Positions 1-6,610 of a stretch of DNA of 7,522 bases are shown here, in pieces (the stretch's first letter is position 1; each line of letters opens with the position of its first letter). The DNA comes from a bacterium (lineage in GTDB: Bacteria; Babelota; Babeliae; Babelales; CAIQNR01). Location of the stretch: the NCBI GenBank assembly GCA_947502805.1, contig CANNBR010000042.1:1-7522 (forward strand). The letters run 5' to 3'. The translations under genes and the position numbers were made by a program. The notes under the pieces are model-generated. The model had not been told where the DNA came from. It worked only from the letters and a program-made list of their open reading frames with translations, and ran no database searches.

Positions 1-2
1 AT

Positions 3-63
3 AAGAGTCCTTTTTTAATATTTTTTGTTGTCAAGCTATAAAATATCTTAAAAAAGGACTCTT
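3..63. repeat. Perfect 16-bp inverted repeat with 29-nt spacer
   Basis: Positions 3-18 (AAGAGTCCTTTTTTAA) are the exact reverse complement of 48-63. The G/C part lies outside and the T/A runs lie inside, next to the loop. That is the opposite of a standard intrinsic terminator, where the U-run follows the stem, so I do not call it one. It could be a transcript-end structure of a gene upstream of the window, a small palindromic element, or terminal repeats of a short non-autonomous element. No target-site duplication is seen at its edges. It lies immediately before the broken DKK-repeat gene. Confidence 0.7.
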
Positions 64-397
64 GTTTATTTCTCAATTAGTTTTCGGATAAGCTCTAAGA
101 AAGACAAGAAGGATAAGAAAGACAAGAATGCAAGTGGAGATACTTCTATCTACTCAACAGTAATGATTGAAAAAGATAGTAGACCTAGAGATGGGCAGCT
201 AAAAGAAAACCAGAAAGACTCTAAGAAAGATTCTAAGAAAGATAAGAAAGACAAGAAAGATAAGAAAGACAAGAAGGATAAGAAAGATAAGCACACAGCA
301 GGGCAAAAAGGATAATGATGAAAAAAAAGACAATCTATTACCCTTCCCTAAAGATAAGAAAGATACGAAAAAACCTACATTAGCCAACAAAAAATAA
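52..397 (+). pseudogene. Broken Lys/Asp-repeat (DKK) protein gene, frameshifted and lacking a start
   Basis: One frame is open from 52 to a TAA at 313-315. It encodes a very hydrophilic protein with two blocks of DKK repeats (97-126 and 217-291) separated by a non-repetitive stretch including NASGDTSIYSTVMIEKDSRP. The frame one base later continues the same composition (KKDNDEKKDNLLPFPKDKKD...) and ends at TAA 395-397. Removing a single G from the GGG at 301-303 joins both into one continuous reading frame of about 114 codons. No ATG/GTG/TTG with a ribosome binding site precedes the first block; the only ATG (163) has no Shine-Dalgarno sequence. A strong terminator follows 19 bp after the second stop, as expected for a once-real gene. 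Function is unknown; such repeats are low complexity, so homology would be hard to judge. A sequencing error in place of a true frameshift cannot be excluded, but the missing start argues for decay. Confidence 0.6.
217..291 (+). repeat. Degenerate 9-bp tandem repeat (GAY AAG AAR)
   Basis: About eight units of a 9-bp period encode Asp-Lys-Lys, the first two as Asp-Ser-Lys-Lys 12-mers. Third positions vary (GAC/GAT, AAA/AAG) while the amino acids stay the same. This indicates that the repeat was kept at protein level in the plus reading frame, and was not just recent slippage. A shorter block of the same repeat lies at 97-126. Confidence 0.8.
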
Positions 398-415
398 CAG
401 TTAGATTCAGCTTAT

Positions 416-463
416 AAAAAAAAGTCCGCCATATGACAAAAATCATACGGCGGACTTTTTTTA
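416..463. terminator. Strong bidirectional intrinsic terminator
   Basis: Left arm 417-430 (seven A, then GTCCGCC) pairs perfectly with 449-462 (GGCGGAC, then seven T). After one A-C mismatch, five more pairs extend the stem to a CAAAAA loop at 437-442. The run of A on one side and T on the other makes it work in both directions. It lies just after the DKK-repeat pseudogene and isolates the TonB-type gene from upstream transcription. Confidence 0.92.
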
Positions 464-596
464 TAAAGAATTAATACCTTCTTCCATTAAAGCGACACAT
501 CACCGTTTCTCCTCTTTCCTGCACAACTCATACATCTAGAAATTTACGCAATCACTGTTTCTAAGGTACTCTTAATAAAAAAAGGCCACGGAACAA

Positions 597-602
597 AAGG
601 AG
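597..602 (+). promoter_or_regulatory. Shine-Dalgarno for the TonB-type gene
   Basis: AAGGAG lies 5 nt before the ATG at 608 and fixes that start. The 463-596 leader contains no convincing promoter that I can single out. Confidence 0.85.
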
Positions 603-607
603 AAAAC

Positions 608-1783
608 ATGCCCATAAAAGAACACGGACAAACAAAAAAAGGCACCGGGGTTTTCATTTCTTTAACAATCCATGCTGTTCTTGTAGCACTTATTTTTTTA
701 GCAATCACAGAAAAACGTCTTACTGATGACTTTTTTACACGTAAAAATCAAGAGCAATCCTTCATTGCTGATGCAATGAAGGACAAGAAAGCTGAAAAAG
801 ATCCCCACTCTGCTAAAACCATGGAGAATAAGAAGACACTAGAGAACTTACAGAAAAAAAAACCAACGCTTAATCAGCCCTTTGTGGTTCCTGCTCCTGT
901 AGTATTTTATGGCAACCAGGCAATGATGAATAAGCCGGTCCCTGTCTCAGGACACAGCGAAGGCAAATCAGCCTTTGAACACACTCCTTCCGCTCTTCCT
1001 ACGCCCCCAGCTCCCGCCATTGCTCCCGAACGAACTCCTTCCATTTCTGCTACGCAACACCTTGTAAATAAGCCAAAACCAGCAGATAACCAAAGCCTCC
1101 AGGAAGCTCAATCATCCGTTGCTGAAACTATGGAGAATAAAAACAATAGAGAAGAAATTAAAGAACTAGAACCCGATCTAGAACGTGACCTCTATCAGCA
1201 AGAAGGTAATCTTCTTCTTGCGATAGAAGGAGATTACAAAAAAAGAAAACAGGTTGATAAAAAAGAAATCACGCCAGAAATAAATAATTCACCCCGCAAT
1301 AAGCAGCAACAATCACAAGATGCTAAAAAACTTACCCTTGCTGATCTTTTTAAGAATGCAACCAGTACTATTGCTTCCTTTGCTCAAGATGGTCTGCCAT
1401 CAGCGCGAAAAGCAGGAACCGAAGGTGGTGATGATCAAGGCTCTGGACATCAAATCACCATTAAAGAAGGTGACATGAAGTATTACACTCTCTGGGCAAA
1501 ATTCTTAAATCACCTTAACCAAGCGGCTCGTTTTAATCGTCGTGGAAAAGAGGGAATGATCCAAGCCTGGATGAATAACAGAGAAATTCAATATATTCTC
1601 CAATGCGGAATAACGGTTGATATGCAAGGGAAAGTACTTGATATCGAAATTATGGTTTCTTCTGGTTGCCCTGGTTTTGATAAAGTATGCATTTCTGATA
1701 TTCGATCAGCAGTTCCCTATCCACCACTACCAGAATCTCTGGGTAAAAAAACAGCACGTTTTGAGGTTAATGTTTATCCATAA
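608..1783 (+). CDS. TonB/TolA-like energy transducer with C-terminal TonB domain
   Basis: The protein is probably an inner-membrane-anchored periplasm-spanning protein that transmits proton-motive-force energy to the outer membrane with an ExbB/ExbD or TolQ/TolR motor. A short basic cytoplasmic N-terminus (residues 1-12) is followed by one membrane helix (about 14-34, containing SLTIHAVLVALIFLA). A long Lys/Glu/Gln-rich linker spans about 40-285, with a Pro-rich part near 89-160 (PTPPAPAIAP). The C-terminal domain (about 290-391) has the TonB-family layout: a helix, the strand ILQCGITVDMQGKVLDIEI, then SSGCPGFDKVCISDIRSAVPYPPLP and a final strand. The PPLP turn and the SGxPxxD pattern are typical of the family. 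Cys333, Cys354 and Cys361 in this domain could form a disulfide, which is inference. No ExbB/ExbD/TolQ/TolR gene lies in the window, so the partner is encoded elsewhere. The TolA versus TonB role cannot be decided here; the next gene is not tolB. Confidence 0.88.
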   Translation: MPIKEHGQTKKGTGVFISLTIHAVLVALIFLAITEKRLTDDFFTRKNQEQSFIADAMKDKKAEKDPHSAKTMENKKTLENLQKKKPTLNQPFVVPAPVVFYGNQAMMNKPVPVSGHSEGKSAFEHTPSALPTPPAPAIAPERTPSISATQHLVNKPKPADNQSLQEAQSSVAETMENKNNREEIKELEPDLERDLYQQEGNLLLAIEGDYKKRKQVDKKEITPEINNSPRNKQQQSQDAKKLTLADLFKNATSTIASFAQDGLPSARKAGTEGGDDQGSGHQITIKEGDMKYYTLWAKFLNHLNQAARFNRRGKEGMIQAWMNNREIQYILQCGITVDMQGKVLDIEIMVSSGCPGFDKVCISDIRSAVPYPPLPESLGKKTARFEVNVYP

Positions 1784-1815
1784 ACTCTACATACTTTCTT
1801 CTTGCCGATCGACCT

Positions 1816-1824
1816 TGCTAGACT
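1816..1824 (+). promoter_or_regulatory. Candidate extended -10 promoter for the 1882 gene
   Basis: TGCTAGACT reads as TGn plus a -10 hexamer (TAGACT) in the 98-bp gap between the TonB-type gene and the next gene. Transcription would start near 1831, leaving a leader of about 50 nt that includes the ribosome binding site. No good -35 is seen. The motif resembles the one before dnaJ (TGCTATACT). It may provide internal expression within an operon. Confidence 0.35.
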
Positions 1825-1881
1825 CGTAATTGTTCGTGTTATGAAAGAATAGATCCGATAGCTGATCGTAAAGGAGAATGT

Positions 1882-2424
1882 ATGAGCACACACATATTTT
1901 TAGGGGCACTTGTTATCTGTGCTCCATTACTTGCCTCCCCACGCAGTAATAACTATGAAATAACCACTGATAAGGTGGGGGGAAAACTTCCTAACTCTGA
2001 AAAGATTCATGCCAAAATAGGTGGGAAAGGATTTTATGAAAAACAATATGCAACAATAATTTTCCGAAAAAACACCTCTGATGATGCGGATCTTACAAAA
2101 ATAACCTTGCAGTGGAATGGACCCGCTATTCCACCTAAGAAAAATCCTTCACTATACCTTTCAGGAGCACTTTTTAAAAAATCAACAGATGAACTTATTG
2201 CTACTCATGATAATCAAGTAGCTACCGGTAGTTGGAATGAACAAAACCAGCAGCTTACCTTTATTTTTAAGCCCACCTATCCCTTACGCCATATAACAAA
2301 ATTCTCTATAGTCCTCACTGTGAATGCTGAACTTGAAGAACTTTTACAAAAAGGTTCTTTTTCATTGATTACTGACGACCTACCTGATGCATTTCAAACA
2401 ACAAAAAAAACGATTCCAGCATAG
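1882..2424 (+). CDS. Exported protein of unknown function, beta-rich
   Basis: I do not recognise this 180-residue family. The start is set by AAGGAG at 1871-1876, 5 nt upstream. Residues 1-18 form a signal peptide (hydrophobic IFLGALVICAPLLA, likely cut after Ala18 before SPRS), so the mature protein is periplasmic or exposed. Cys13 is followed by more hydrophobic residues and shows no good lipobox. The mature part alternates hydrophobic and polar residues (ATIIFRK, KITLQWNG, SLYLSGALF, QLTFIFK, FSIVLTVNA), suggesting a beta-sandwich, with a short helical segment near 149-156. It has no repeats, metal motifs or catalytic signature that I can name. It follows the TonB-type gene by 98 bp on the same strand, so it may be co-expressed, and a role in the envelope beside that transducer is inference only. 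Confidence 0.8.
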   Translation: MSTHIFLGALVICAPLLASPRSNNYEITTDKVGGKLPNSEKIHAKIGGKGFYEKQYATIIFRKNTSDDADLTKITLQWNGPAIPPKKNPSLYLSGALFKKSTDELIATHDNQVATGSWNEQNQQLTFIFKPTYPLRHITKFSIVLTVNAELEELLQKGSFSLITDDLPDAFQTTKKTIPA

Positions 2425-2450
2425 ACAAGATGCCACTTTCTGCTTATAAC
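2422..2450 (+). promoter_or_regulatory. Candidate promoter for the FAD oxidoreductase-epimerase pair
   Basis: TAGACA (2422-2427) and TATAAC (2445-2450) are separated by 17 bp, the ideal sigma-70 spacing. The start would fall near 2457, giving a leader of about 28 nt that keeps the Shine-Dalgarno sequence at 2474-2479. The -35 overlaps the stop codon of the previous gene. Support is by pattern only. Confidence 0.35.
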
Positions 2451-2484
2451 TAAATGCTCATTCTTGCTATAAAGAGGAGCTCGC

Positions 2485-3837
2485 ATGGCAATTGTAATTC
2501 TTGGCGCTGGCCTTACTGGTCTTTCGGCCGCCTACCACCTTGAACAAAACCAGTTTTTTGACTTTAAAATTTTTGAAAAAGAATCAACGCCTGGTGGACT
2601 CTGTCGCTCAATTGAAGAGCAAGGATTTACCTTTGATTACACAGGGCATCTGCTTCATTCAAGCGATGCATATTTCACCCAGTTTCTTACTGATGTAGTA
2701 GGCCTTGAAAACCTAGCAACAGTCAAACGCCGTTCGTTTATTTACTCACATGACGCTTACACCCCATTCCCTTTTCAGGTGAATTTGTATGGATTACCTT
2801 CAGAGGTGATTATTGAATGCATCGAAGGGTTTGTGAATCGACCTCAAGCCAAAAAAAATCCCCGCACTTTTTATGATTGGGTTTTGAAAAAATTCGGCCC
2901 AGGATTAACAAAATATTTTTTTCTTCCCTATCAAGAAAAAATCTTTGCCTATGATATAAAAAAAATATCCGCTTCTTGGACTGGCCGCTTTGTACCAGAT
3001 ACTTCATTAGAAGCAATTTTACGCGGAAGCTTAGCAGCCCCTCAGGACCAAGATATTGGCTACAATTCAAATTTTTTTTACCCCAAAAAAGGTGGTATCA
3101 ACTTCTGGGTAGATAAATTGGCAAAGAAGATAACCTCTCCCATTGCAACCAACTACACTGTTGAACAGGTCGATCTAGTTAATAAAATAGTTACGTTTAC
3201 TAATGGTGATTTTGAGCGATTCGATACCCTGATCAACACGCTACCCCTTGATATCTTTTTAAAAATGCTCAAAGAACCAGCCTCATCATCTTTAGCCCCA
3301 GCCCACAAAAAACTTCTCTGTAATTCTGTTATCAATTTTAACCTTGGTATTAATCGCCCTGAACTTTCTGACAAACATTGGATCTACCTACCAGAAAAAC
3401 AATTTATTCCTTATCGGCTCGGTTTTTACCACAACTTTTCTAAAAGCATGGTTCCCGAAAACTGCAGTTCTATGTATGGAGAAATCGCTTTCCTTAAAAC
3501 TCCTCAAACCTCACCTGGTACTTTAACTCGTGAGGCTATTTTACAAATGCAAAAACTCTTACATTTTAATGATGACGAAATTCTTGTTAAAAAAGTCATG
3601 CAAATATCACATGCCTATGTAATTTTCGATTTTTGGAGAGAAAAAAATCTTCCTGCTATTCATACAGCTCTAGCAGCTCATAACATTCACTCAATTGGGC
3701 GCTATGGAGCATGGAAATATGCCAGCATGCAAGAAAGCCTTTTAGATGGAAAAGAACTTGCTGAGCAGTTATTAGCTGAACTTAACCAAGGGGCAGTTCC
3801 TCCTCGCACACAATCTCAGTCACAAGTGCATCCGTGA
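2485..3837 (+). CDS. FAD-dependent oxidoreductase, UDP-galactopyranose mutase/protoporphyrinogen oxidase-like
   Basis: This is a cytoplasmic flavoprotein of about 450 residues. The N-terminal dinucleotide fold is clear: GAGLTG (Gly7, Gly9, Gly12) followed by LSAAYHLE, an acidic ribose-binding residue in FEKE (Glu31), and PGG at 36-38. Later come LPYQEKIFAYDIKKIS (about 147-162) with a Trp at 165, and a C-terminal FAD motif SIGRYGAWKY...MQESLLDGKELAEQL (403-430). This arrangement is typical of the glycan-cluster members of the amine oxidase/NAD_binding_8 flavoproteins, which include UDP-galactopyranose mutase relatives. The exact reaction cannot be read from sequence; true protoporphyrinogen oxidase is less likely given the context. 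The start is supported by GAGGAG at 2474-2479, 5 nt upstream. Its last four bases overlap the next gene (GTGA), so the two are translated in a coupled way and probably act in one nucleotide-sugar or surface-polysaccharide pathway. The tail (435-450, QGAVPPRTQSQSQVHP) is polar and probably disordered. Confidence 0.82.
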   Translation: MAIVILGAGLTGLSAAYHLEQNQFFDFKIFEKESTPGGLCRSIEEQGFTFDYTGHLLHSSDAYFTQFLTDVVGLENLATVKRRSFIYSHDAYTPFPFQVNLYGLPSEVIIECIEGFVNRPQAKKNPRTFYDWVLKKFGPGLTKYFFLPYQEKIFAYDIKKISASWTGRFVPDTSLEAILRGSLAAPQDQDIGYNSNFFYPKKGGINFWVDKLAKKITSPIATNYTVEQVDLVNKIVTFTNGDFERFDTLINTLPLDIFLKMLKEPASSSLAPAHKKLLCNSVINFNLGINRPELSDKHWIYLPEKQFIPYRLGFYHNFSKSMVPENCSSMYGEIAFLKTPQTSPGTLTREAILQMQKLLHFNDDEILVKKVMQISHAYVIFDFWREKNLPAIHTALAAHNIHSIGRYGAWKYASMQESLLDGKELAEQLLAELNQGAVPPRTQSQSQVHP

Positions 3838-4766
3838 TCACCTCTACTTTCCTATGCGAACTTTTAAAAAACAAAAAAGTGGTAGTTACTGGCGGGGCTG
3901 GATTTATCGGTTCCCATCTTGTTGAAAAACTGGTAGCACTTGGAGCGCATGTTACGGTCATCGACAATCTACGAACAGGAAAGCTTGAAAATCTTGCCGC
4001 AGTTTCATCAGTTATCACATTTATTAATGGAGATATTCGAGATAAAGAGCTCTGCATAAAAGTACTTATCGGTGCAGATGCAGTATTTCATCTGGCAGCA
4101 CAAGTTTCTGTTCCTGAATCAGTTACAGATCCTGAACTTTGTTTTTCAATAAATGTAAACGGAACCTTTAACATCTTAGAAGCTGCGCGCATTAATAAGG
4201 TTAAACGCTTTACTTTTTCTTCATCGTGCGCAGTCTATGGAGAATACACTGGCCCTTGCGCAGAAACAGCCGCTTGCCACCCAACATCGCCCTATGCCTA
4301 TTCAAAATTTATTGGTGAACAACTATGTCAACAATACTCACAAGTTTTTAACGTCCCCACTGTTGTTTTACGTTACTTTAATGTTTTTGGCCCACGACAA
4401 GATCCTCACAGCCAATACGCAGGGGTGATTGCAAAGTTCACAGAAAACATGAAAACCAATATGCCTATAACTATTTTTGGTGATGGAACTCAAAGTAGAG
4501 ACTTTGTTCCGGTTGAACAAATAGTAGAGGCAAATCTTTCACTTACTCTTCTTCCCGATGATCTTTGCACAGGAACACCTATTAATATTGCAACTGGCAC
4601 AAGTAGTTCCATTCTTGAACTTTTTAATGAGCTTAAATCTGAACATCCTAACTATCAGCATCAGCCCTTGTTTGCACCTGCACGACAAGGTGAATTAAAG
4701 CACTCGCAAGCTAATTGCAGTCTCTATCGTAAGCTTCTTAATCACATAAAACTTACTAAAATCTAA
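3834..4766 (+). CDS. NAD-dependent UDP-sugar epimerase (extended SDR), C-terminus short
   Basis: This is an extended short-chain dehydrogenase/reductase, most like UDP-N-acetylglucosamine/UDP-glucose 4-epimerases. The NAD site is TGGAGFIGSH (19-28) with Asp44 in VIDNLRTG for the adenosine ribose. It has the FHLAAQ segment (85-90), the catalytic SSSCAVYG serines (129-131), and Tyr154/Lys158 in YAYSK. Then come LRYFNVFGPRQDP (179-191, WbpP-like), IFGDGTQSRDFVPV (214-227) and NIATG (251-255). It starts with GTG inside the GTGA overlap; no good Shine-Dalgarno sequence is seen, so translation probably depends on reinitiation from the upstream gene. After QGELKHSQANCSLYRKLL the protein stops at residue 310, about 25-30 residues before the usual end, losing the final helix found in relatives. 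I found no frameshift downstream that would restore it, so activity is uncertain. Confidence 0.86.
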   Translation: MITSTFLCELLKNKKVVVTGGAGFIGSHLVEKLVALGAHVTVIDNLRTGKLENLAAVSSVITFINGDIRDKELCIKVLIGADAVFHLAAQVSVPESVTDPELCFSINVNGTFNILEAARINKVKRFTFSSSCAVYGEYTGPCAETAACHPTSPYAYSKFIGEQLCQQYSQVFNVPTVVLRYFNVFGPRQDPHSQYAGVIAKFTENMKTNMPITIFGDGTQSRDFVPVEQIVEANLSLTLLPDDLCTGTPINIATGTSSSILELFNELKSEHPNYQHQPLFAPARQGELKHSQANCSLYRKLLNHIKLTKI

Positions 4767-4863
4767 GAACTTATCTAAAAATTAATGTCATCTCTAGATG
4801 AACAATGAAAATATTTTTCGAATAAAAAACAGTAATAAGCCAACTAGATGGATCTCTTCTTTC

Positions 4864-4872
4864 TGCTATACT
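4864..4872 (+). promoter_or_regulatory. Extended -10 promoter candidate for dnaJ
   Basis: TGCTATACT is an extended -10 element (TGn plus TATACT) 43 bp before the dnaJ start. Transcription would begin near 4879. It lacks a clear -35, as allowed for extended -10 promoters. No CIRCE-type operator (TTAGCACTC-N9-GAGTGCTAA) is present in the 149-bp gap, so HrcA control of this gene is not supported here. Confidence 0.5.
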
Positions 4873-4915
4873 TAAAAAACTACTTTAATTCCCTTTTAAC
4901 CGTTGGCTGAGATCG

Positions 4916-6073
4916 ATGAGCAAAAAAGATTTTTATGAAATATTAGGCCTACAGCGTTCGGCTTCAAAAGAAGAAGTCAAAGCTGCCTACCGTAAGCTTG
5001 CGGTTAAATATCATCCTGACAAAAACCCCGATAACAAAGAAGCTGAAGAAAAATTCAAAGAAGCTGCCCACGCCTATGAAATTCTTTCTGATGACGCTAA
5101 ACGCCAACAATATGATCAAGTTGGCCATGCTAACTATGAAAACATGGGTCAAGGTGGCGGCCACGGCAATGCTCATGGCGGTATGGATATCAATGATATT
5201 TTTGAAAATTTTGGAGACATTTTTGGTTCCGGATTTGGAGATATTTTTGGCGGTCAAGGGAATAAAAAGCGTAAAAAGAAAGTTGGTCCAGACCCTAAAC
5301 GTGGTCACGACCTTTATAAAGAGCTTACCATCACACTCAAAGATGCGTTCTTAGGCAAAAAAGAACAAGTTAGCTTTTACCGTTTCTTTCCTTGTGATGA
5401 TTGTTCCGGCAAAGGATTAAGGGCTGGCACCTCAGTGCAAACCTGTACCGCATGCCATGGCGCAGGCCAGGTTCAATTCAGACAAGGTTTTTTTGCTTAT
5501 GCTCAGGCATGTAGCGCTTGCCAAGGAAATGGTTACACAATCCCAAGTCCATGCATAACGTGCAAAGGACAATCTCGGGTTCAAAAATATGACAAGTTTA
5601 GCGTGAATATACCTGCAGGTATTTACGATACTGCTGAATTACGTATCGCTGAAAAAGGTGATGCTGGAGTATATGGCGGACCATCAGGCGATCTTTTTTT
5701 AAAAATTAAGGTTACGCCAGAAAAGAAATTCCAACGGGAAGATAATGATCTTGTCTGTTCAATTATGCTTACTTATCCACAACTCGTTTTGGGTGCCCAG
5801 GTTGAAATAGAAAGCATTGATGGAACACAAGAAACCATCAAAATTCCTAAAGGTTGCGAAATTGGTGAACGTATCATGGTTGCTGGAAAAGGGTTCCCTA
5901 ATTTGCGCAATAAAGTACGTGGAAACTTGATCATCATAACCAAATGTTCCATTCCTAAAAAACTTTCAGCCGATGCTAAAAAGCTATTAACCGACTACTC
6001 CGACCTTGTTGGAACAGATGGAAGCAATAGCGATGGCAGCATTATCGGATTTTTTAAGAAATTTTTAGGCTAA
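4916..6073 (+). CDS. dnaJ: Chaperone DnaJ (type I Hsp40)
   Basis: This is the co-chaperone that binds unfolded proteins and stimulates DnaK ATPase in the cytoplasm. The J domain covers residues 1-70 with HPD at 33-35. A Gly/Phe-rich region follows (about 74-115, with repeats of DIFENFG/DIFGSGF type), then a basic stretch (KKRKKKVG, 117-124). The zinc-binding domain has four CxxC motifs: Cys160/163, Cys177/180, Cys199/202 and Cys213/216. The first three carry the CxxCxGxG pattern, whereas the fourth reads CITCKGQS, lacking the last Gly. Two C-terminal substrate-binding domains follow to about residue 350. The total of 385 residues matches the family. The ATG is chosen because MSKKDFYEILG is the canonical N-terminus; the ribosome binding site is weak (TGAG at 4908-4911). 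dnaK and grpE are not adjacent. A terminator follows 22 bp after the stop. Confidence 0.97.
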   Translation: MSKKDFYEILGLQRSASKEEVKAAYRKLAVKYHPDKNPDNKEAEEKFKEAAHAYEILSDDAKRQQYDQVGHANYENMGQGGGHGNAHGGMDINDIFENFGDIFGSGFGDIFGGQGNKKRKKKVGPDPKRGHDLYKELTITLKDAFLGKKEQVSFYRFFPCDDCSGKGLRAGTSVQTCTACHGAGQVQFRQGFFAYAQACSACQGNGYTIPSPCITCKGQSRVQKYDKFSVNIPAGIYDTAELRIAEKGDAGVYGGPSGDLFLKIKVTPEKKFQREDNDLVCSIMLTYPQLVLGAQVEIESIDGTQETIKIPKGCEIGERIMVAGKGFPNLRNKVRGNLIIITKCSIPKKLSADAKKLLTDYSDLVGTDGSNSDGSIIGFFKKFLG

Positions 6074-6095
6074 ATTACAAAGAAATTAAAATAAT

Positions 6096-6137
6096 AAAAA
6101 AAGAGCTGTTTCAAATTAATGTTACAGCTCTTTTTTT
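6096..6137. terminator. Bidirectional terminator between dnaJ and the convergent 6196-6573 gene
   Basis: Arms 6096-6109 (seven A, then GAGCTGT) and 6124-6137 (ACAGCTC, then seven T) form a perfect 14-bp stem around a 14-nt loop. It ends dnaJ transcription on the plus strand and, read from the other strand, also the minus-strand gene whose stop is at 6196. It has the same A-run/GC/T-run layout as the 416-463 terminator. Confidence 0.93.
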
Positions 6138-6195
6138 ATTTTATTCACACTTCAAATTATGTCTTCAAAGAATACGAGCATCTTATCATCTGGCT

Positions 6196-6573
6196 TTATT
6201 TAATAATTTTTTCACCAAGCTTAAGAATCTGGTTTTTATCCATAAAATATGATTGCCCATCTATACACAAAGGAGCACAAAATCTTACAAATCTATTAAT
6301 CTCACTTTCTTTAAATTTTTTCCTGTCTCCATCCAAAACACGATTCTTTGTTGCCGCATACACGCATAATGTTCTTAAATTACAAGCAGCCTGTCTCTGC
6401 ATTGATTGGTACCCTTGCTCATCAGTAAGCTTATTGCTAATAGAGCACAGCCTTGCTCTTTTACTATCGCTCTGACCAGAAGGCTGCTCCATCTCCTTAC
6501 TAGACCTACCGAGATCACTAGCAAAAGAAAACATTGGAATTACTACAAACGCGGTACATAAAAACAATTTCAT
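6196..6573 (-). CDS. Small exported cysteine-containing protein of unknown function
   Basis: The protein has 125 residues and belongs to no family I recognise. It begins with a clear signal peptide (MKLFLCTAFVVIPMFSFA, likely cut after Ala18 before SDLG), so it is exported. A Ser/Gln/Glu-rich linker (about 19-40) precedes a mostly helical, charged domain. The mature part has five cysteines (43, 64, 70, 99, 103), the last two in FCAPLC. This suggests disulfides in an oxidising compartment or outside the cell; a spacing of AACNLRTLC plus CAPLC could also hold a metal, but that is a guess. A GGG-containing ribosome binding site lies about 8 nt before the ATG. An overlapping plus-strand frame exists but lacks a signal, a start site and sense-like composition. 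The gene converges on dnaJ with the terminator between them. It could be a host-interaction effector, which is inference from export and orphan status. Confidence 0.75.
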   Translation of the reverse strand: MKLFLCTAFVVIPMFSFASDLGRSSKEMEQPSGQSDSKRARLCSISNKLTDEQGYQSMQRQAACNLRTLCVYAATKNRVLDGDRKKFKESEINRFVRFCAPLCIDGQSYFMDKNQILKLGEKIIK

Positions 6574-6610
6574 ACCAAACCCTATTAAAAATTTACGTAA
6601 AATAACTCAT

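Noticed and set aside
217..291. CRISPR-like or regulatory tandem repeat
   Set aside because: The 9-bp units are contiguous with no spacers, stay in one frame and encode DKK, so they are a protein-coding repeat.
199..390. Minus-strand Leu/Phe/Ile-rich open frame that looks like a membrane peptide
   Set aside because: It is the antisense of the AAG/AAA/GAY repeat; the sense strand keeps the amino acids while codons vary, so the hydrophobic frame is a shadow.
2465..2473. TGCTATAAA as the promoter of the 2485 gene
   Set aside because: A start about 7 bp downstream would remove the strong GAGGAG ribosome binding site at 2474-2479; the TAGACA-17-TATAAC pair upstream fits better.
4767..4915. CIRCE heat-shock operator before dnaJ
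   Set aside because: No TTAGCACTC/GAGTGCTAA inverted repeat is present in the gap.
4964..5354. Overlapping frames on both strands inside dnaJ
   Set aside because: They are shadows of the dnaJ reading frame, whose J, Gly/Phe and zinc domains are unmistakable.
6119..6475. Plus-strand 118-codon frame opposite the small exported protein
   Set aside because: It starts inside the terminator loop, has no ribosome binding site, and the minus strand has a signal peptide, a ribosome binding site and a fitting terminator.
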